Positions 25,401-35,249 of a stretch of 64,000 bases of DNA are shown here, one piece after another. The number at the start of each line of letters is the position of its first letter. The stretch's first letter is position 1. The stretch is from Pseudomonas delhiensis (GTDB taxonomy: Bacteria > Pseudomonadota > Gammaproteobacteria > Pseudomonadales > Pseudomonadaceae). The stretch spans positions 1 through 64,000 of the forward strand of contig NZ_FZPC01000006.1 of the NCBI RefSeq assembly GCF_900187975.1, given 5' to 3'. The notes under the pieces were generated by a model. It had not been told where the DNA came from. It saw nothing but the letters and a program-made list of their open reading frames with translations, and searched no databases. The position numbers and the translations under genes are program-made.

Positions 25401-26479
25401 TGCAGCAACAGCACTTCGACCCCCAGGCCGGCCACGACCGCAGCGCCGAGCTGCTCGAACAGGTGCGCCAGGCCCTGGCGGAAAAGACCGCCCTGGCCAT
25501 CCGCGGCGGCTCCAGCAAGCGCTTCCTCGGCCGCCAGGTGGAGGCCCGCCCGTTGGACGTCGCCGGGCACACCGGGATCGTCTCCTACGACCCCACCGAG
25601 CTGGTGATCACCGCCCGCGCCGGCACCCCGCTGCGCGAGCTGAACGCCGCGCTGGACAGCGCCGGGCAGATGCTCGCCTGCGAAGCGCCCTGTTTCACCG
25701 AAAACGCCACGGTCGGCGGCATGCTCGCCGCCGGGCTGTCCGGCCCGCGCCGGCCCTGGGCCGGCGCGGTGCGCGATTTCGTCCTGGGCACCCGGCTGAT
25801 CAGCGGCCTGGGCACCCACCTGCGCTTCGGCGGCGAGGTGATGAAGAACGTCGCCGGCTACGACCTGTCGCGCCTGCTGGCCGGCAGCTTCGGTTGCCTG
25901 GGGGTGATCACCGAGGCCTCGTTCAAGGTCCTGCCCAAGCCGCGCTGCCGCATCAGCCTGCGCCAGGAAATCCCCCTGGAGCGCGCCCTGCTGCGCCTCG
26001 GCGAATGGGGCCAGCAGCCGCTGCCGCTGAGTGCCGCGGCCCACGACGGCAAGCACCTGTACCTGCGCTTCGAAGGCAACGAAGGCTCGGTGCGCGCCGC
26101 CTGCGACCGCATCGGCGGCGAGCCCCTGGACGACGCCTGGTGGGACGACCTGCGCGAACAGCGCCTGGACTTCTTCCGCGACCCGCGGCCGCTCTGGCGC
26201 CTGTCGCTGCCGGCGCTCAGCGCGCCGCTGGCGCTGCCCGGCGAGCAACTGCTGGACTGGGGCGGCGCGCAGCGCTGGCTGAAGTCCGAGGCTTCCGCCA
26301 CGCAAATCCGCGAGGCCGTGAGCGCCGTCGGTGGCCATGCCAGCTGCTTCACCCCAGGCCATGTCGACGACCCGCTGCACCCGCTGCCGGCGCCCCTGCT
26401 CAAGCTGCACCGCTCGCTGAAGCGCCAGCTCGACCCGCAGGGCATCTTCAACCCCGGGCGCATGTACGCCGACTTCTGA
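25400..26479 (+). CDS. glcE: Glycolate oxidase subunit GlcE
   Basis: The 359-residue second flavin-type subunit has a shortened FAD_binding_4 domain (AIRGGSSKRFLGRQ, TENATVGGMLAAGLSGPRRPW, GEVMKNVAGYDLSRL). It lacks the metal motif of GlcD. It starts at ATG 25400 inside the glcD stop. GlcDEF together form the membrane-associated glycolate dehydrogenase. Confidence 0.95.
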   Translation: MQQQHFDPQAGHDRSAELLEQVRQALAEKTALAIRGGSSKRFLGRQVEARPLDVAGHTGIVSYDPTELVITARAGTPLRELNAALDSAGQMLACEAPCFTENATVGGMLAAGLSGPRRPWAGAVRDFVLGTRLISGLGTHLRFGGEVMKNVAGYDLSRLLAGSFGCLGVITEASFKVLPKPRCRISLRQEIPLERALLRLGEWGQQPLPLSAAAHDGKHLYLRFEGNEGSVRAACDRIGGEPLDDAWWDDLREQRLDFFRDPRPLWRLSLPALSAPLALPGEQLLDWGGAQRWLKSEASATQIREAVSAVGGHASCFTPGHVDDPLHPLPAPLLKLHRSLKRQLDPQGIFNPGRMYADF

Positions 26480-26492
26480 CGCGGATAGACCT

Positions 26493-27719
26493 ATGCAGAC
26501 CAACCTGAGCGAAGCGGCCAAACGCCTGGCCCACGCCGAGGAAGCCGAACGCATCCTGCGCAGCTGCGTGCACTGCGGCTTCTGCAACGCCACCTGCCCG
26601 ACCTACCAGGAGCTGGGCGACGAACTGGACGGCCCGCGCGGGCGCATCTACCTGATCAAGCAGTTCCTCGAACAGGACGAGGTCAGCGAGAAAACCCAGG
26701 AACACCTGGACCGCTGCCTGACCTGCCGCAACTGCGAAACCACCTGCCCCTCGGGCGTGGAGTACCACAAGCTGCTGGACATCGGCCGCGCCGCCATCGA
26801 AGTACGCGTGCCACGGCCGCTGGGCGAGCGCCTGCTGCGCGGCGGCCTGCGCGCCATCGTGCCGCGCCCGGCGCTGTTCAAGGCGCTGGTGAACACCGGC
26901 GAGGCGCTGCGGCCGATCCTTCCCGTGGCCCTGCGCAGCCACCTGCCGCGGGCCATCGCCCCGGCCGGCGTGCGCCCGGCGGAGCGTCACAAGCGCCGTG
27001 TGCTGATGCTCGAAGGCTGCGTGCAGCCGGCGCTGTCGCCGAACACCAACGCGGCCACCGCGCGGGTGCTGGACCGCCTCGGCATCAGCATCGCCACGGC
27101 GGCCCAGGCCGGCTGCTGCGGCGCCGTGGACTACCACCTCAACGCCCAGGACACCGGCCTGGACCGCGCCCGGCGCAACATCGACGCCTGGTGGCCGGCC
27201 ATCGAGAACGGCGCCGAGGCCATCGTGCAGACCGCCAGCGGCTGCGGCGCCTTCGTCAAGGAATACGCCTACCTGCTGCGCGACGACCCGCAGTACGCCG
27301 CCAAGGCCAAGCGCGTCAGCGAACTGGCCAGGGACCTGGTCGAGGTGATCCGCGCCGAACCCCTGGAAAACCTCGGCCTGCACTGCGACCAGACCCTGGC
27401 CTTCCACTGCCCCTGCACCCTGCAGCACGCCCAGAAGCTCGGCGGCGCCGTCGAGGCGGTGCTCAAGCGCCTGGGTTTCAACCTCACCGCGGTGCCCGAC
27501 AGCCACCTCTGCTGCGGCTCGGCCGGCACCTATTCACTGACCCAGCCGAAGCTCTCGCACCAGTTGCGCGACAACAAGCTGGATGCCCTGGAAAGCGGTC
27601 GGCCCGACCTGATCGCTACCGCCAACATCGGCTGCCAGACCCACCTCGACGGCGCCGGACGCACCCCCGTCCGGCACTGGATCGAGCTGGTCGACCACGC
27701 CCTCACCACCGGAAGCTGA
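26493..27719 (+). CDS. glcF: Glycolate oxidase iron-sulfur subunit GlcF
   Basis: This 408-residue protein passes electrons from GlcDE to the quinone pool. Two 4Fe-4S motifs are visible: CVHCGFCNATCPTY (residues 25-40) and CLTCRNCETTCPSG (75-90). They are followed by two CCG domains with CQTHLD, CCGAVDYH and LCCGSAG. It starts at ATG 26493, 13 bases after glcE. Confidence 0.96.
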   Translation: MQTNLSEAAKRLAHAEEAERILRSCVHCGFCNATCPTYQELGDELDGPRGRIYLIKQFLEQDEVSEKTQEHLDRCLTCRNCETTCPSGVEYHKLLDIGRAAIEVRVPRPLGERLLRGGLRAIVPRPALFKALVNTGEALRPILPVALRSHLPRAIAPAGVRPAERHKRRVLMLEGCVQPALSPNTNAATARVLDRLGISIATAAQAGCCGAVDYHLNAQDTGLDRARRNIDAWWPAIENGAEAIVQTASGCGAFVKEYAYLLRDDPQYAAKAKRVSELARDLVEVIRAEPLENLGLHCDQTLAFHCPCTLQHAQKLGGAVEAVLKRLGFNLTAVPDSHLCCGSAGTYSLTQPKLSHQLRDNKLDALESGRPDLIATANIGCQTHLDGAGRTPVRHWIELVDHALTTGS

Positions 27720-27723
27720 CGCC

Positions 27724-28125
27724 ATGCAAAGCAAAGCCGTACTGACCCAGGGCGAAGTCGCCCGCATCCTCGCCGCCGCCCGCGCCGAAGCCCAGGCCAA
27801 CCAATGGGCGGTGGCCATCGTCGTGGTCGACGACGGCGGCCACCCGCTGGCCCTGGAACGCCTCGACGGGTGCGCGCCGGTCGGTGCCTACATCGCTACC
27901 GAGAAAGCCCGCAGCGCCGCCCTCGGCCGCCGCGAAACGCGCCTGTACGAGGAAATGATCAACAACGGCCGCACCGCCTTCCTTTCCGCTCCGGTGCTGC
28001 AGGGCACCCTAGAAGGCGGCGTGCCGGTGATCCACGAGGGCCAGGTGGTCGGCGCGGTCGGCGTGTCCGGCGTGCAGGCCGCGCAGGATGCCCAGGTGGC
28101 CAAGGCCGGCGTGGCTGCGCTCTGA
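27724..28125 (+). CDS. glcG: GlcG/HbpS family heme-binding protein
   Basis: This 133-residue single-domain protein of the GlcG/HbpS/PduO-C family has a typical glycine-rich end ([19 protein letters not shown]). The role in glycolate use is not established; heme or cofactor binding is inferred from the family. It lies 4 bases after glcF. Confidence 0.9.
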   Translation: MQSKAVLTQGEVARILAAARAEAQANQWAVAIVVVDDGGHPLALERLDGCAPVGAYIATEKARSAALGRRETRLYEEMINNGRTAFLSAPVLQGTLEGGVPVIHEGQVVGAVGVSGVQAAQDAQVAKAGVAAL

Positions 28126-28154
28126 GCACTCGACGAACACAGGAGAACCTTGCG

Positions 28155-30332
28155 ATGACCCAACGAATCACCCGCCAGCGCCTGCAGGTCGCCGACGTGC
28201 TGCAACGCTTCATCGAGGACGAGGCCCTGCCGGGCACCGGCGTGCAGGCCGAAGCGTTCTGGCAGGGCTTCGACGCCCTGGTCCACGAGCTGGCGCCGAA
28301 GAACCGCGCGCTGCTCGCCGAGCGCGACCGCCTGCAGGCCGAGCTGGACAACTGGCACCGCGCCCACCCCGGCCCGATCCAGGACATGCCGGCCTACCGC
28401 GCCTTCCTCGAGTCCATCGGCTACCTGCTGCCGACGCCCGCGTCCGTGCAGGCCAGCACCGCCAACGTCGATACCGAGATCACCCAGCAATCCGGCCCGC
28501 AGCTGGTGGTGCCGGTGATGAACGCGCGCTATGCGCTGAACGCCGCCAACGCCCGCTGGGGCTCGCTGTACGACGCGCTCTACGGCACCGACGCGATCAG
28601 TGAGGACGACGGCGCCGAGAAGGGCAAGGGCTACAACCCGCGTCGCGGCGAGAAGGTCATCGCCTTCGCCCGCGCCTTCCTTGACCAGGCCGCGCCGCTG
28701 GCCCAGGGCAGCCACGCCGACGCCACCGCCTACCGCATCGAGCAGGGCCAGCTGCGCGTGACCCTGGAGGACGGCAGCGTCGCCGGTCTGGCCCAGCCGC
28801 AGAAATTCGTCGGCTACCAGGGCGAGCCGCTGGCGCCCAAGGCCGTGCTGCTGAAGAACAACGGCCTGCACTTCGAAATCCAGATCGACTCCACCAGCCC
28901 CATCGGCCAGACCGACGCCGCCGGCGTGAAGGACGTGCTGGTCGAGGCCGCGCTGAGCACCATCCTCGACTGCGAGGACTCGGTCGCCGCGGTGGACGCC
29001 GAGGACAAGACCCTGGTCTACCGCAACCTGCTCGGCCTGATGAAGGGCGACCTCAGCGAAGCGGTGGAGAAAGGCGGGCAGAGCTTCGTCCGGCGCATGA
29101 GCGCCGACCGCCAGTACACCGCCGCCGATGGTTCCAGCCTTACCCTGCACGGCCGCTCGCTGCTGTTCATCCGCAACGTCGGCCACCTGATGACCACCCC
29201 GGCGATCCTCGACGAAAGCGGCGCGGAAATCCCCGAGGGCATCATGGATGCGGTGCTCACCGGGCTGGTGGCGATCCACGACCTGCAGCGCAAGGGCAAC
29301 TCGCGCACCGGCAGCGTCTACATCGTCAAGCCGAAGATGCACGGCCCGGCCGAAGTCGCCTTCGCCGACGAACTGTTCGGCCGCGTCGAGGACGTCCTCG
29401 GCCTGCCGCGAAACACCCTGAAGATGGGCATCATGGACGAGGAGCGGCGCACCAGCGTCAACCTCCAGGCCTGCATCGGCGCGGCCAGCGCGCGGGTGGT
29501 GTTCATCAACACCGGCTTCCTCGACCGCACCGGCGACGAGATGCACAGCGCCATGGAAGCCGGCCCGATGCTGCGCAAGGGCGACATGAAGGGCACCAAA
29601 TGGATCGCCGCCTACGAGCGCAACAACGTGCTGGTCGGCCTGGCCTGCGGCCTGCGCGGCCGCGCGCAGATCGGCAAGGGCATGTGGGCCATGCCGGACC
29701 TGATGGCGGCCATGCTCGAACAGAAGATCGGCCACCCGAAATCCGGCGCCACCACCGCCTGGGTACCGTCGCCCACCGCCGCCACCCTGCACGCGCTGCA
29801 CTACCACCAGGTGGACGTGCAGGCGGTACAGGGCGAGCTGCAGAAGGTCGACCTGGCCAGCGTGCGCGACGAGCTGCTGAACGACCTGCTGAGCGTCCCG
29901 GTGGCCGCGTCCGCCGACTGGAGCGCCGAGGCCCGCCAGGAGGAGCTGGACAACAACTGCCAGGGCATCCTCGGCTACGTGGTGCGCTGGGTCGAGCAGG
30001 GCGTGGGCTGCTCCAAGGTGCCGGACATCCACGACGTGGGGCTGATGGAAGACCGTGCCACCCTGCGCATCTCCAGCCAGCACATCGCCAACTGGCTGCA
30101 CCACGGCGTGGTGCCCGAGGCCCAGGTGCGCGAGACCCTGGAGCGCATGGCCAGGGTGGTGGACGCGCAGAACGCCGGCGACCCGGCCTACCGCCCGATG
30201 GCCGCGGACTACCAGGGTTCGGCGGCCTTCCAGGCGGCCAGCGACCTGGTCTTCAAGGGCCGCGAGCAGCCCAGCGGCTACACCGAGCCGCTGCTGCATG
30301 CCTGGCGTTTGCGGTACAAGGCGCAGCACTGA
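28155..30332 (+). CDS. glcB: Malate synthase G
   Basis: This 725-residue cytoplasmic enzyme condenses glyoxylate with acetyl-CoA to malate. Active-site features are visible: [31 protein letters not shown] with the catalytic Arg region, [11 protein letters not shown], and [15 protein letters not shown]. It starts at ATG 28155 behind AGGAGAACC, 29 bases after glcG. Its place in the operon lets the cell take glycolate to malate with one transcript. In PAO1 I recall glcB being elsewhere. Confidence 0.96.
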   Translation: MTQRITRQRLQVADVLQRFIEDEALPGTGVQAEAFWQGFDALVHELAPKNRALLAERDRLQAELDNWHRAHPGPIQDMPAYRAFLESIGYLLPTPASVQASTANVDTEITQQSGPQLVVPVMNARYALNAANARWGSLYDALYGTDAISEDDGAEKGKGYNPRRGEKVIAFARAFLDQAAPLAQGSHADATAYRIEQGQLRVTLEDGSVAGLAQPQKFVGYQGEPLAPKAVLLKNNGLHFEIQIDSTSPIGQTDAAGVKDVLVEAALSTILDCEDSVAAVDAEDKTLVYRNLLGLMKGDLSEAVEKGGQSFVRRMSADRQYTAADGSSLTLHGRSLLFIRNVGHLMTTPAILDESGAEIPEGIMDAVLTGLVAIHDLQRKGNSRTGSVYIVKPKMHGPAEVAFADELFGRVEDVLGLPRNTLKMGIMDEERRTSVNLQACIGAASARVVFINTGFLDRTGDEMHSAMEAGPMLRKGDMKGTKWIAAYERNNVLVGLACGLRGRAQIGKGMWAMPDLMAAMLEQKIGHPKSGATTAWVPSPTAATLHALHYHQVDVQAVQGELQKVDLASVRDELLNDLLSVPVAASADWSAEARQEELDNNCQGILGYVVRWVEQGVGCSKVPDIHDVGLMEDRATLRISSQHIANWLHHGVVPEAQVRETLERMARVVDAQNAGDPAYRPMAADYQGSAAFQAASDLVFKGREQPSGYTEPLLHAWRLRYKAQH

Positions 30333-30348
30333 AGCTGCCCTTGTAGGT

Positions 30349-30576
30349 GTAGGAGCGAGCTTGCTCGCGAACGGAGTTTTGCCGGCGGGGATCGGTGCGC
30401 GTCCTGAAGAGCCCCTCTCCCCAGCCCTCTCCCTTCAGGGAGAGGGCTGGGGAGTCACAGCAGAACACCGAAGCCTCGGGTGAGCCTCGTTCGCGAGCAA
30501 GCCCTACCCCGCCACCGCTGTCCCACCTGTAGGAGCGCGCCCTGCGCGCGATTCGCGGGCAGGGCCCGCTCCTACA
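30349..30576. repeat. Repeat cluster: families B, D, B and A
   Basis: The 465-base gap after glcB holds GTAGGAGCGAGCTTGCTCGC (30349-30372) and a 17-base-stem family D hairpin at 30415-30453 (CTCCCCAGCCCTCTCCC against its complement). It also holds an inverted family B copy (30489-30508) and a full family A palindrome (30529-30576). The family D hairpin could help end the glc transcript although it lacks a T-run. No gene is seen in 30333-30797. Confidence 0.8.
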
Positions 30577-30797
30577 ATGGGGCGAGATGGGAGACGCGAA
30601 TTTCGATCCAGTCACTCCCGCGAACGACGGAGCCCAAAAGACAGTTGCTCCTACGAAAAGCCAACCCCCCACCCACGCACCACCCATCTTTGGTTGGCCC
30701 TGAATGAGCGCCCAACCGCCCGGCGGCGTCTTGGCGCACGCCGGGAATTGCGTTAGCGTGCGGCCGCAACCGTGGTAACCCGCCCGAGGGGTAGACA

Positions 30798-30965
30798 ATG
30801 AAAAAGTGGCAATGCGTAGTCTGCGGACTCATCTACGACGAATCCCAAGGCTGGCCGGAAGAGGGCATCGCAGCGGGCACCCGCTGGGAAGACGTGCCCG
30901 AGGACTGGCTGTGCCCGGACTGCGGCGTCGGCAAGCTGGACTTCGAGATGATCGAGATCGGCTGA
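30798..30965 (+). CDS. rubA: Rubredoxin 1
   Basis: This 55-residue electron carrier binds one iron through CVVCG (C6, C9) and CPDCG (C39, C42). It passes electrons from rubredoxin reductase to alkane hydroxylase-type or other oxidative-stress partners. It starts at ATG 30798; the site is weak (GAGGGGTAGACA). It precedes a second rubredoxin and the reductase on the same strand. Confidence 0.95.
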   Translation: MKKWQCVVCGLIYDESQGWPEEGIAAGTRWEDVPEDWLCPDCGVGKLDFEMIEIG

Positions 30966-31139
30966 GCCGTCCCGGCATCCCTGCGAGCGGCGGCCAGTGG
31001 CCGCCGTTTTCGTCTCCGGCCCCGTGCTTGAGCGCTTCGCGCGGTTGGCCGCGCTGCCGCCGGGCGGCGGCGACCCTGCCCTTGGCGGGGGGCGGAAAAG
31101 TGCGCTAGGTTGCCCTGGCAACCCGCAGGAGGTTCGACG

Positions 31140-31307
31140 ATGCGCAAGTGGCAATGCGTGGTCTGTGGCTTCATCTACGACGAGGCCCTTGGCCTGCCCG
31201 AGGAGGGCATCGCCCCCGGCACCCGCTGGGAAGACATTCCCGCCGACTGGGTCTGCCCCGACTGCGGCGTGGGCAAGATCGACTTCGAGATGATCGAAAT
31301 CGCCTGA
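31140..31307 (+). CDS. rubA: Rubredoxin 2
   Basis: This 55-residue paralogue of the preceding gene has the same CVVCG and CPDCG iron ligands and differs at roughly ten positions. ATG 31140 follows a strong CAGGAGG. It is 174 bases behind the first copy and 72 bases before the reductase. The pair looks like a tandem duplication kept in Pseudomonas (rubA1-rubA2). Confidence 0.95.
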   Translation: MRKWQCVVCGFIYDEALGLPEEGIAPGTRWEDIPADWVCPDCGVGKIDFEMIEIA

Positions 31308-31379
31308 CAGGCCCCGCGAAACCCTGAATTCCACCGAGCCGGCCAGGGCCGCTCGGTCCCGTTCGATGTGGAGAATCCA

Positions 31380-32534
31380 ATGAGCGAGAACGCACCGCTG
31401 GTGATCATCGGCACCGGCCTGGCCGGCTACAACCTGGCGCGCGAATGGCGCAAGCTGGACGCGGAAACCCCGCTGCTGCTGGTCACCGCCGACGACGGCC
31501 GCTCCTACTCCAAGCCGATGCTCTCCACCGGTTTCTCCAAGAACAAGGACGCCGACGGCCTGGCCATGGCCGAGCCGGGCGCCATGGCCGAGCAGCTGAA
31601 GGCGCGTATCCTCACCCACACCCGCGTCACCGGCATCGACCCGGGGCACAAGCGCATCTGGATCGGCGAGGAGCAGGTCGAGTACCGCGACCTGGTGCTG
31701 GCCTGGGGCGCCGAGACCATCCGCGTGCCGGTGCAGGGCGATGCCTTGGACGCCATCTTCCCGATCAATGACCTGGAGGACTACGCGCGCTTCCGCGCCG
31801 CGGCCGCCGGCAAGCGCCGCGTGCTGCTGCTGGGCGCCGGCCTGATCGGCTGCGAGTTCGCCAACGACCTGTCCGCCGGCGGCTACCGGATCGACGTGGT
31901 CGCGCCCTGCGAGCAGGTCATGCCCGGCCTGCTGCATCCCGCCGCCGCGGCGGCCGTGCAGGCCGGCCTGGAAGGCCTGGGCGTGCGCTTCCACCTGGGC
32001 CCGGTGCTCAACCGCCTGGAGCGCGCCGGCGAAGCCCTGGAGGCGCACCTGTCGGACGGCCAGGTGATCCCCTGCGACCTGGTGGTCTCGGCCGTCGGCC
32101 TGCGCCCGCGCATCGACCTGGCCGCCGAGGCGGGCCTGGAGGTCAACCGCGGCGTGGTGGTGAACCGCGAGCTGCGCACCTCCCACGCCAACATCTACGC
32201 CCTGGGCGACTGCGCCGAGGTCGACGGCCTCAACCTGCTCTACGTGATGCCGCTGATGAACTGCGCCCGCGCCCTGGCCCAGACCCTGGCGGGCAAGCCG
32301 ACGGCGGTGGCCTACGGCCCCATGCCGGTCACCGTGAAGACCCCGGTGTGCCCGCTGGTGGTCTCGCCGCCGCCGCGCGGCAGCGATGGCCAGTGGCTCG
32401 TGGAAGGCTCTGGCGCGGACCTCAAGGTGCTGTGCCGGGATACCGCCGGTCGCTTGCTCGGTTACGCCCTGACCGGCGCGGCAGTCGGTGAAAAACTCTC
32501 GCTGAACAAGGAGTTGCCGGCACTTCTGGCTTGA
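31380..32534 (+). CDS. Rubredoxin-NAD(+) reductase
   Basis: This 384-residue FAD protein reduces rubredoxin with NADH. It has the FAD-binding motif [17 protein letters not shown] at the N-terminus, the NADH motif [16 protein letters not shown] near residue 145 and [13 protein letters not shown] near 270. The start at ATG 31380 sits behind GGAGAATCCA; an upstream GTG is less likely. It follows the two rubredoxins in one probable operon. Confidence 0.93.
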   Translation: MSENAPLVIIGTGLAGYNLAREWRKLDAETPLLLVTADDGRSYSKPMLSTGFSKNKDADGLAMAEPGAMAEQLKARILTHTRVTGIDPGHKRIWIGEEQVEYRDLVLAWGAETIRVPVQGDALDAIFPINDLEDYARFRAAAAGKRRVLLLGAGLIGCEFANDLSAGGYRIDVVAPCEQVMPGLLHPAAAAAVQAGLEGLGVRFHLGPVLNRLERAGEALEAHLSDGQVIPCDLVVSAVGLRPRIDLAAEAGLEVNRGVVVNRELRTSHANIYALGDCAEVDGLNLLYVMPLMNCARALAQTLAGKPTAVAYGPMPVTVKTPVCPLVVSPPPRGSDGQWLVEGSGADLKVLCRDTAGRLLGYALTGAAVGEKLSLNKELPALLA

Positions 32535-32731
32535 AAGTCCTCGGTTATGGCGTTTCCGTCATGGGAATGTATCCGCAAATTGTCTGACGATACTGGCGTA
32601 CCCGCTTGCGGCGTGCCATCCTCCCCCCGTCTGCCGCAGCCTAGAGCCTGTAGGGCCTGGGCCGCGGTGCCTTAGGCGCTGTTGGGAAGACAGCACGGAC
32701 ACAAAAACAACAAACCGTCAAAGAGGCATCT

Positions 32732-33004
32732 ATGCGTAAACCAGAACTCGCCGCCGCGATCGCCGAAAAGGCCGACCTCACCAAAGAACAAGCCAACAAG
32801 GTGCTGAACGCGCTGCTGGATGAGATCACCGGCGCGCTGAACCGCAAAGACAGCGTCACCCTCGTTGGTTTCGGCACCTTCATCCAGCGCCACCGTGGCG
32901 CCCGCACCGGCAAGAACCCGCAGACCGGCCAGCCGGTGAAGATCAAGGCCAGCAATACCGTCGCCTTCAAGCCGGGCAAGGCCCTGAAGGACGCTGTCAA
33001 CTAA
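32732..33004 (+). CDS. hupA: HU family DNA-binding protein
   Basis: The 90-residue histone-like protein has the HU core KADLTKEQANKVLNALLDE and DNA-binding arm signature GFGTFIQRHRGARTGKNPQTG. It bends DNA nonspecifically as a dimer. It starts at ATG 32732 behind AAAGAGGC. It could be HU-alpha or HU-beta; the symbol follows general use. It is monocistronic, with a GC hairpin behind it. Confidence 0.9.
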   Translation: MRKPELAAAIAEKADLTKEQANKVLNALLDEITGALNRKDSVTLVGFGTFIQRHRGARTGKNPQTGQPVKIKASNTVAFKPGKALKDAVN

Positions 33005-33014
33005 GGCTGTTCCC

Positions 33015-33042
33015 AGCCCCGGAGCCCATGCGGCTCCGGGCT
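33015..33042 (+). terminator. Hairpin after the HU gene
   Basis: AGCCCCGGAGCC pairs with GGCTCCGGGCT with one bulge, 11 bases after the stop. No T-run follows, so it may protect the message rather than terminate it. Confidence 0.5.
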
Positions 33043-33141
33043 ACCAAACGGTTACATTTCCCTTCGAAAGTACGGATGTAGTCCTTTCTCGATCCCGCTA
33101 CAATGCGCAGCCATCTGTCTCGAACGCGTCGAGGTCTGTGC

Positions 33142-33546
33142 ATGAAATTCCGTCTTCTGTTGTGGTTCCTCGGCCGTATGATGGCCAGGTCCTCGCGCGA
33201 CAACCCGGCCTTCCGCAAGCAGCTCGAAGGCAAGGACCTGGTGTTCCAGCTGCACAGCCTGGACGGCAAGGTCGCCCGCCACTACCTCGTCCACGACCAA
33301 CGCGTCAGCGCCCGCCGCGGCGTGCACCCGCAGCCGGCCTTCGCCATCGGCTTCCGCGACAGCGCCTACGGCTTCGCCACCCTCACCTCGAAGAACCCGC
33401 AGCTGGCCTTCATGCAGGGCATCCAGAACAAGGACATCCAGATCCAGGGCAACCCGGCGCTGGTGATCTGGTTCCAGGGCCTGGTGAAGTACCTCAAGCC
33501 GAAGAAGAAGGCCGCGGCCAAGGCGGTGGAGAAGGAAGCGGCCTGA
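33142..33546 (+). CDS. SCP2-like domain protein of unknown function
   Basis: This 134-residue basic protein begins MKFRLLLWFLGRMMARSS and carries GVHPQPAFAIGFRDSAYGFATL and MQGIQNKDIQIQGNPALVIWF. The latter resembles the sterol-carrier (SCP2) fold. The tail is lysine/alanine-rich (KPKKKAAAKAV). Its function is unknown. ATG 33142 is chosen over an upstream in-frame start because the family begins there. It is conserved between HU and the HDOD gene. Confidence 0.7.
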   Translation: MKFRLLLWFLGRMMARSSRDNPAFRKQLEGKDLVFQLHSLDGKVARHYLVHDQRVSARRGVHPQPAFAIGFRDSAYGFATLTSKNPQLAFMQGIQNKDIQIQGNPALVIWFQGLVKYLKPKKKAAAKAVEKEAA

Positions 33547-33624
33547 GGCCATGCCCCTGTAGCCGGACATATCGGCGCGGATCGCGGATGAGATCCTACG
33601 CTGCGCCACCCACACCGCTCCCAT

Positions 33625-33673
33625 GTAGGAGCGCGCCCTGCGCGCGAAATCGCGGGCAGGGCCCGCTCCTACA
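33625..33673. repeat. REP family A palindrome
   Basis: GTAGGAGCGCGCCCTGCGCG...GCGGGCAGGGCCCGCTCCTAC, 78 bases past the SCP2-like gene. Confidence 0.85.
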
Positions 33674-33703
33674 GGTCTGTCCGCAATGGCCAATGGCGGA
33701 CAC

Positions 33704-33739
33704 GAAAAAGCCGCTTCCCCGAAAGGAGGCGGCTTTTTT
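33704..33739. terminator. Bidirectional terminator
   Basis: AAAAAGCCGC-TCC pairs with GGA-GCGGCTTTTTT. It has an A-run on one side and a T-run on the other, and lies between convergent genes. It should stop transcription from both directions. Confidence 0.88.
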
Positions 33740-33755
33740 CATTTCCGCAGCCAGA

Positions 33756-35156
33756 TCAGTGCGGGCTGTTCATCTGCGAGGCCAGCTCGCGCAGCACGGC
33801 TTCGGCGTCCAGTACCTTGCGCACCGCGTCCTCGGCCCTTTCCCGGGGGATGTCCAGGCGGTCGAGCAGGGCCTGCGGCACGCCCTGCTGCGGGCCGCTG
33901 CCGATGCCGTTCTGGCGCAGCAGGCGGGTGGCCAGGCACACCAGGTTGGCGTAGGCGGCGTTGGGGCCGGCGTAGTCCGGGTCGTGCTGGAAGCGCAGGG
34001 CGGTGTAGATCTCTTCCGGCATGTCCCAGGCGCGCATCAGCCAGGCGCCGATCTGCTCGCGGGTGATGCCCAGCAGGTGCTGCTCCACCAGGTCGTGGGG
34101 CACGTGGGGGTTGACCTCCAGGTGGCGGCAGATCAGCGAGAAGTGCGGCGGGAAGATGTGCGCCAGGACCAGGTAGCCGATGCTGTGCAGCAGCCCGCCG
34201 AGGTAGGTCAGGCCGGCTTCCGGGCGTTCGGCGCGGGGCACGGCGCGGGTCAGGCCCTCGATCACCGCGGCGGTGTAGATCGCCTGCTGCCAGTAGGGCG
34301 TGGAGTGCTGCGGCTGGTCCTTGGGCAGGCTCAGGGTCTTGCCCAGGGCCAGGCCGAGGGCCAGGTTGATCACCAGGTCGAAGCCCAGCACGCGGACGAT
34401 GGCGTCTTCCACCGAGCGGATCCTGCCCGGCGCGGCGTAGTAGGGCGAGGCGGCCCAGCTGACCACCTGGGCGGCCAGCGCCGGGTCGGTCTCGACCACG
34501 CCGGTGATGTCGTCCACGGTGGCGTTGGGGTCCACCCGCAGCTTGATGATCTTCTGCGCGGTCTTGGGCAGCGGCGGGATCTCGATGGTCTCCTCCAGGC
34601 GCTGCTGGATGCGCCGCGCGGTGAAGGCCTGCACCGCCTGGGTGATCTCGGCGCGGTCGTCGTTGGGGCGGTCGAGGTTCGGCCGGATCTGCTCCAGGGG
34701 CACGCCGAAGCGCGCCGCGCTGGCCTTCTCCAGCAGCTGGCGGAAGTCGCCGGTGGCGATCTCCAGCAGGGTGCCGGGGTTGCCGGACTCGATCAGCAGC
34801 TGCGGCTCCTGCAGCAGGCGCTCGTCGTACAGGCAGGGCGAGCTGGTCAGCGGCGGCAGCGCCGGCAGGCGGCTGAGCTGGTGCTTGCCGAGCATGCGTT
34901 CCAGGCGCTCGGGCTTGATCGCCAGCAGCTTGCGCCCGGTCAGTTCGGTGAGGCGGTTGAGGTCCAGCAACTGGTTCTGCGGGAAGAGCACCAGCAGGGT
35001 GCCCACCGAGTCTTCCAGCAGGCTCGCCTGCACGCGGCGCGCGCTCGGCAGTGGGTCGCTGTCGGGCAGCTCGCGGCAGGGCACGCCGAGGCGGCCGAGC
35101 AACTGGAGGATGACCGAGGGGGCGGGGAGGGCTTCGGCGAGTGCGGCTTCGCTCAT
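33756..35156 (-). CDS. YbaK-like + HDOD domain protein
   Basis: The 466-residue product joins an N-terminal aminoacyl-tRNA deacylase/YbaK-like region (about 10-160, with FPQNQLLDLNRLTELTGRKL) to an HDOD domain (about 215-410). The HDOD domain has IPPLPKTAQKIIKLRVDPNATVDDI and YLGGLLHSIGYLVLAHIFPP. HDOD proteins act in signalling rather than as phosphohydrolases. The partner is unknown. It starts at ATG 35156. Confidence 0.85.
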   Translation of the reverse strand: MSEAALAEALPAPSVILQLLGRLGVPCRELPDSDPLPSARRVQASLLEDSVGTLLVLFPQNQLLDLNRLTELTGRKLLAIKPERLERMLGKHQLSRLPALPPLTSSPCLYDERLLQEPQLLIESGNPGTLLEIATGDFRQLLEKASAARFGVPLEQIRPNLDRPNDDRAEITQAVQAFTARRIQQRLEETIEIPPLPKTAQKIIKLRVDPNATVDDITGVVETDPALAAQVVSWAASPYYAAPGRIRSVEDAIVRVLGFDLVINLALGLALGKTLSLPKDQPQHSTPYWQQAIYTAAVIEGLTRAVPRAERPEAGLTYLGGLLHSIGYLVLAHIFPPHFSLICRHLEVNPHVPHDLVEQHLLGITREQIGAWLMRAWDMPEEIYTALRFQHDPDYAGPNAAYANLVCLATRLLRQNGIGSGPQQGVPQALLDRLDIPRERAEDAVRKVLDAEAVLRELASQMNSPH

Positions 35157-35249
35157 GGGCTTTGTGATCCGGTTAGCAACTGCTGCCGGGAGTATACCCA
35201 GCGGCTGTTCGTGACTGGCCAGTCATCCGACCGGTGAAATTGAAGCGGG

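Noticed and set aside
27888-30329. An 813-codon open frame opposite glcB
   Set aside because: Same shadow pattern, fully antisense to malate synthase G with no start signal.
30415-30453. Glc operon terminator
   Set aside because: The family D hairpin has a very strong stem but no T-run, and equal hairpins occur in places where no transcript needs to end. It is listed as a repeat only.
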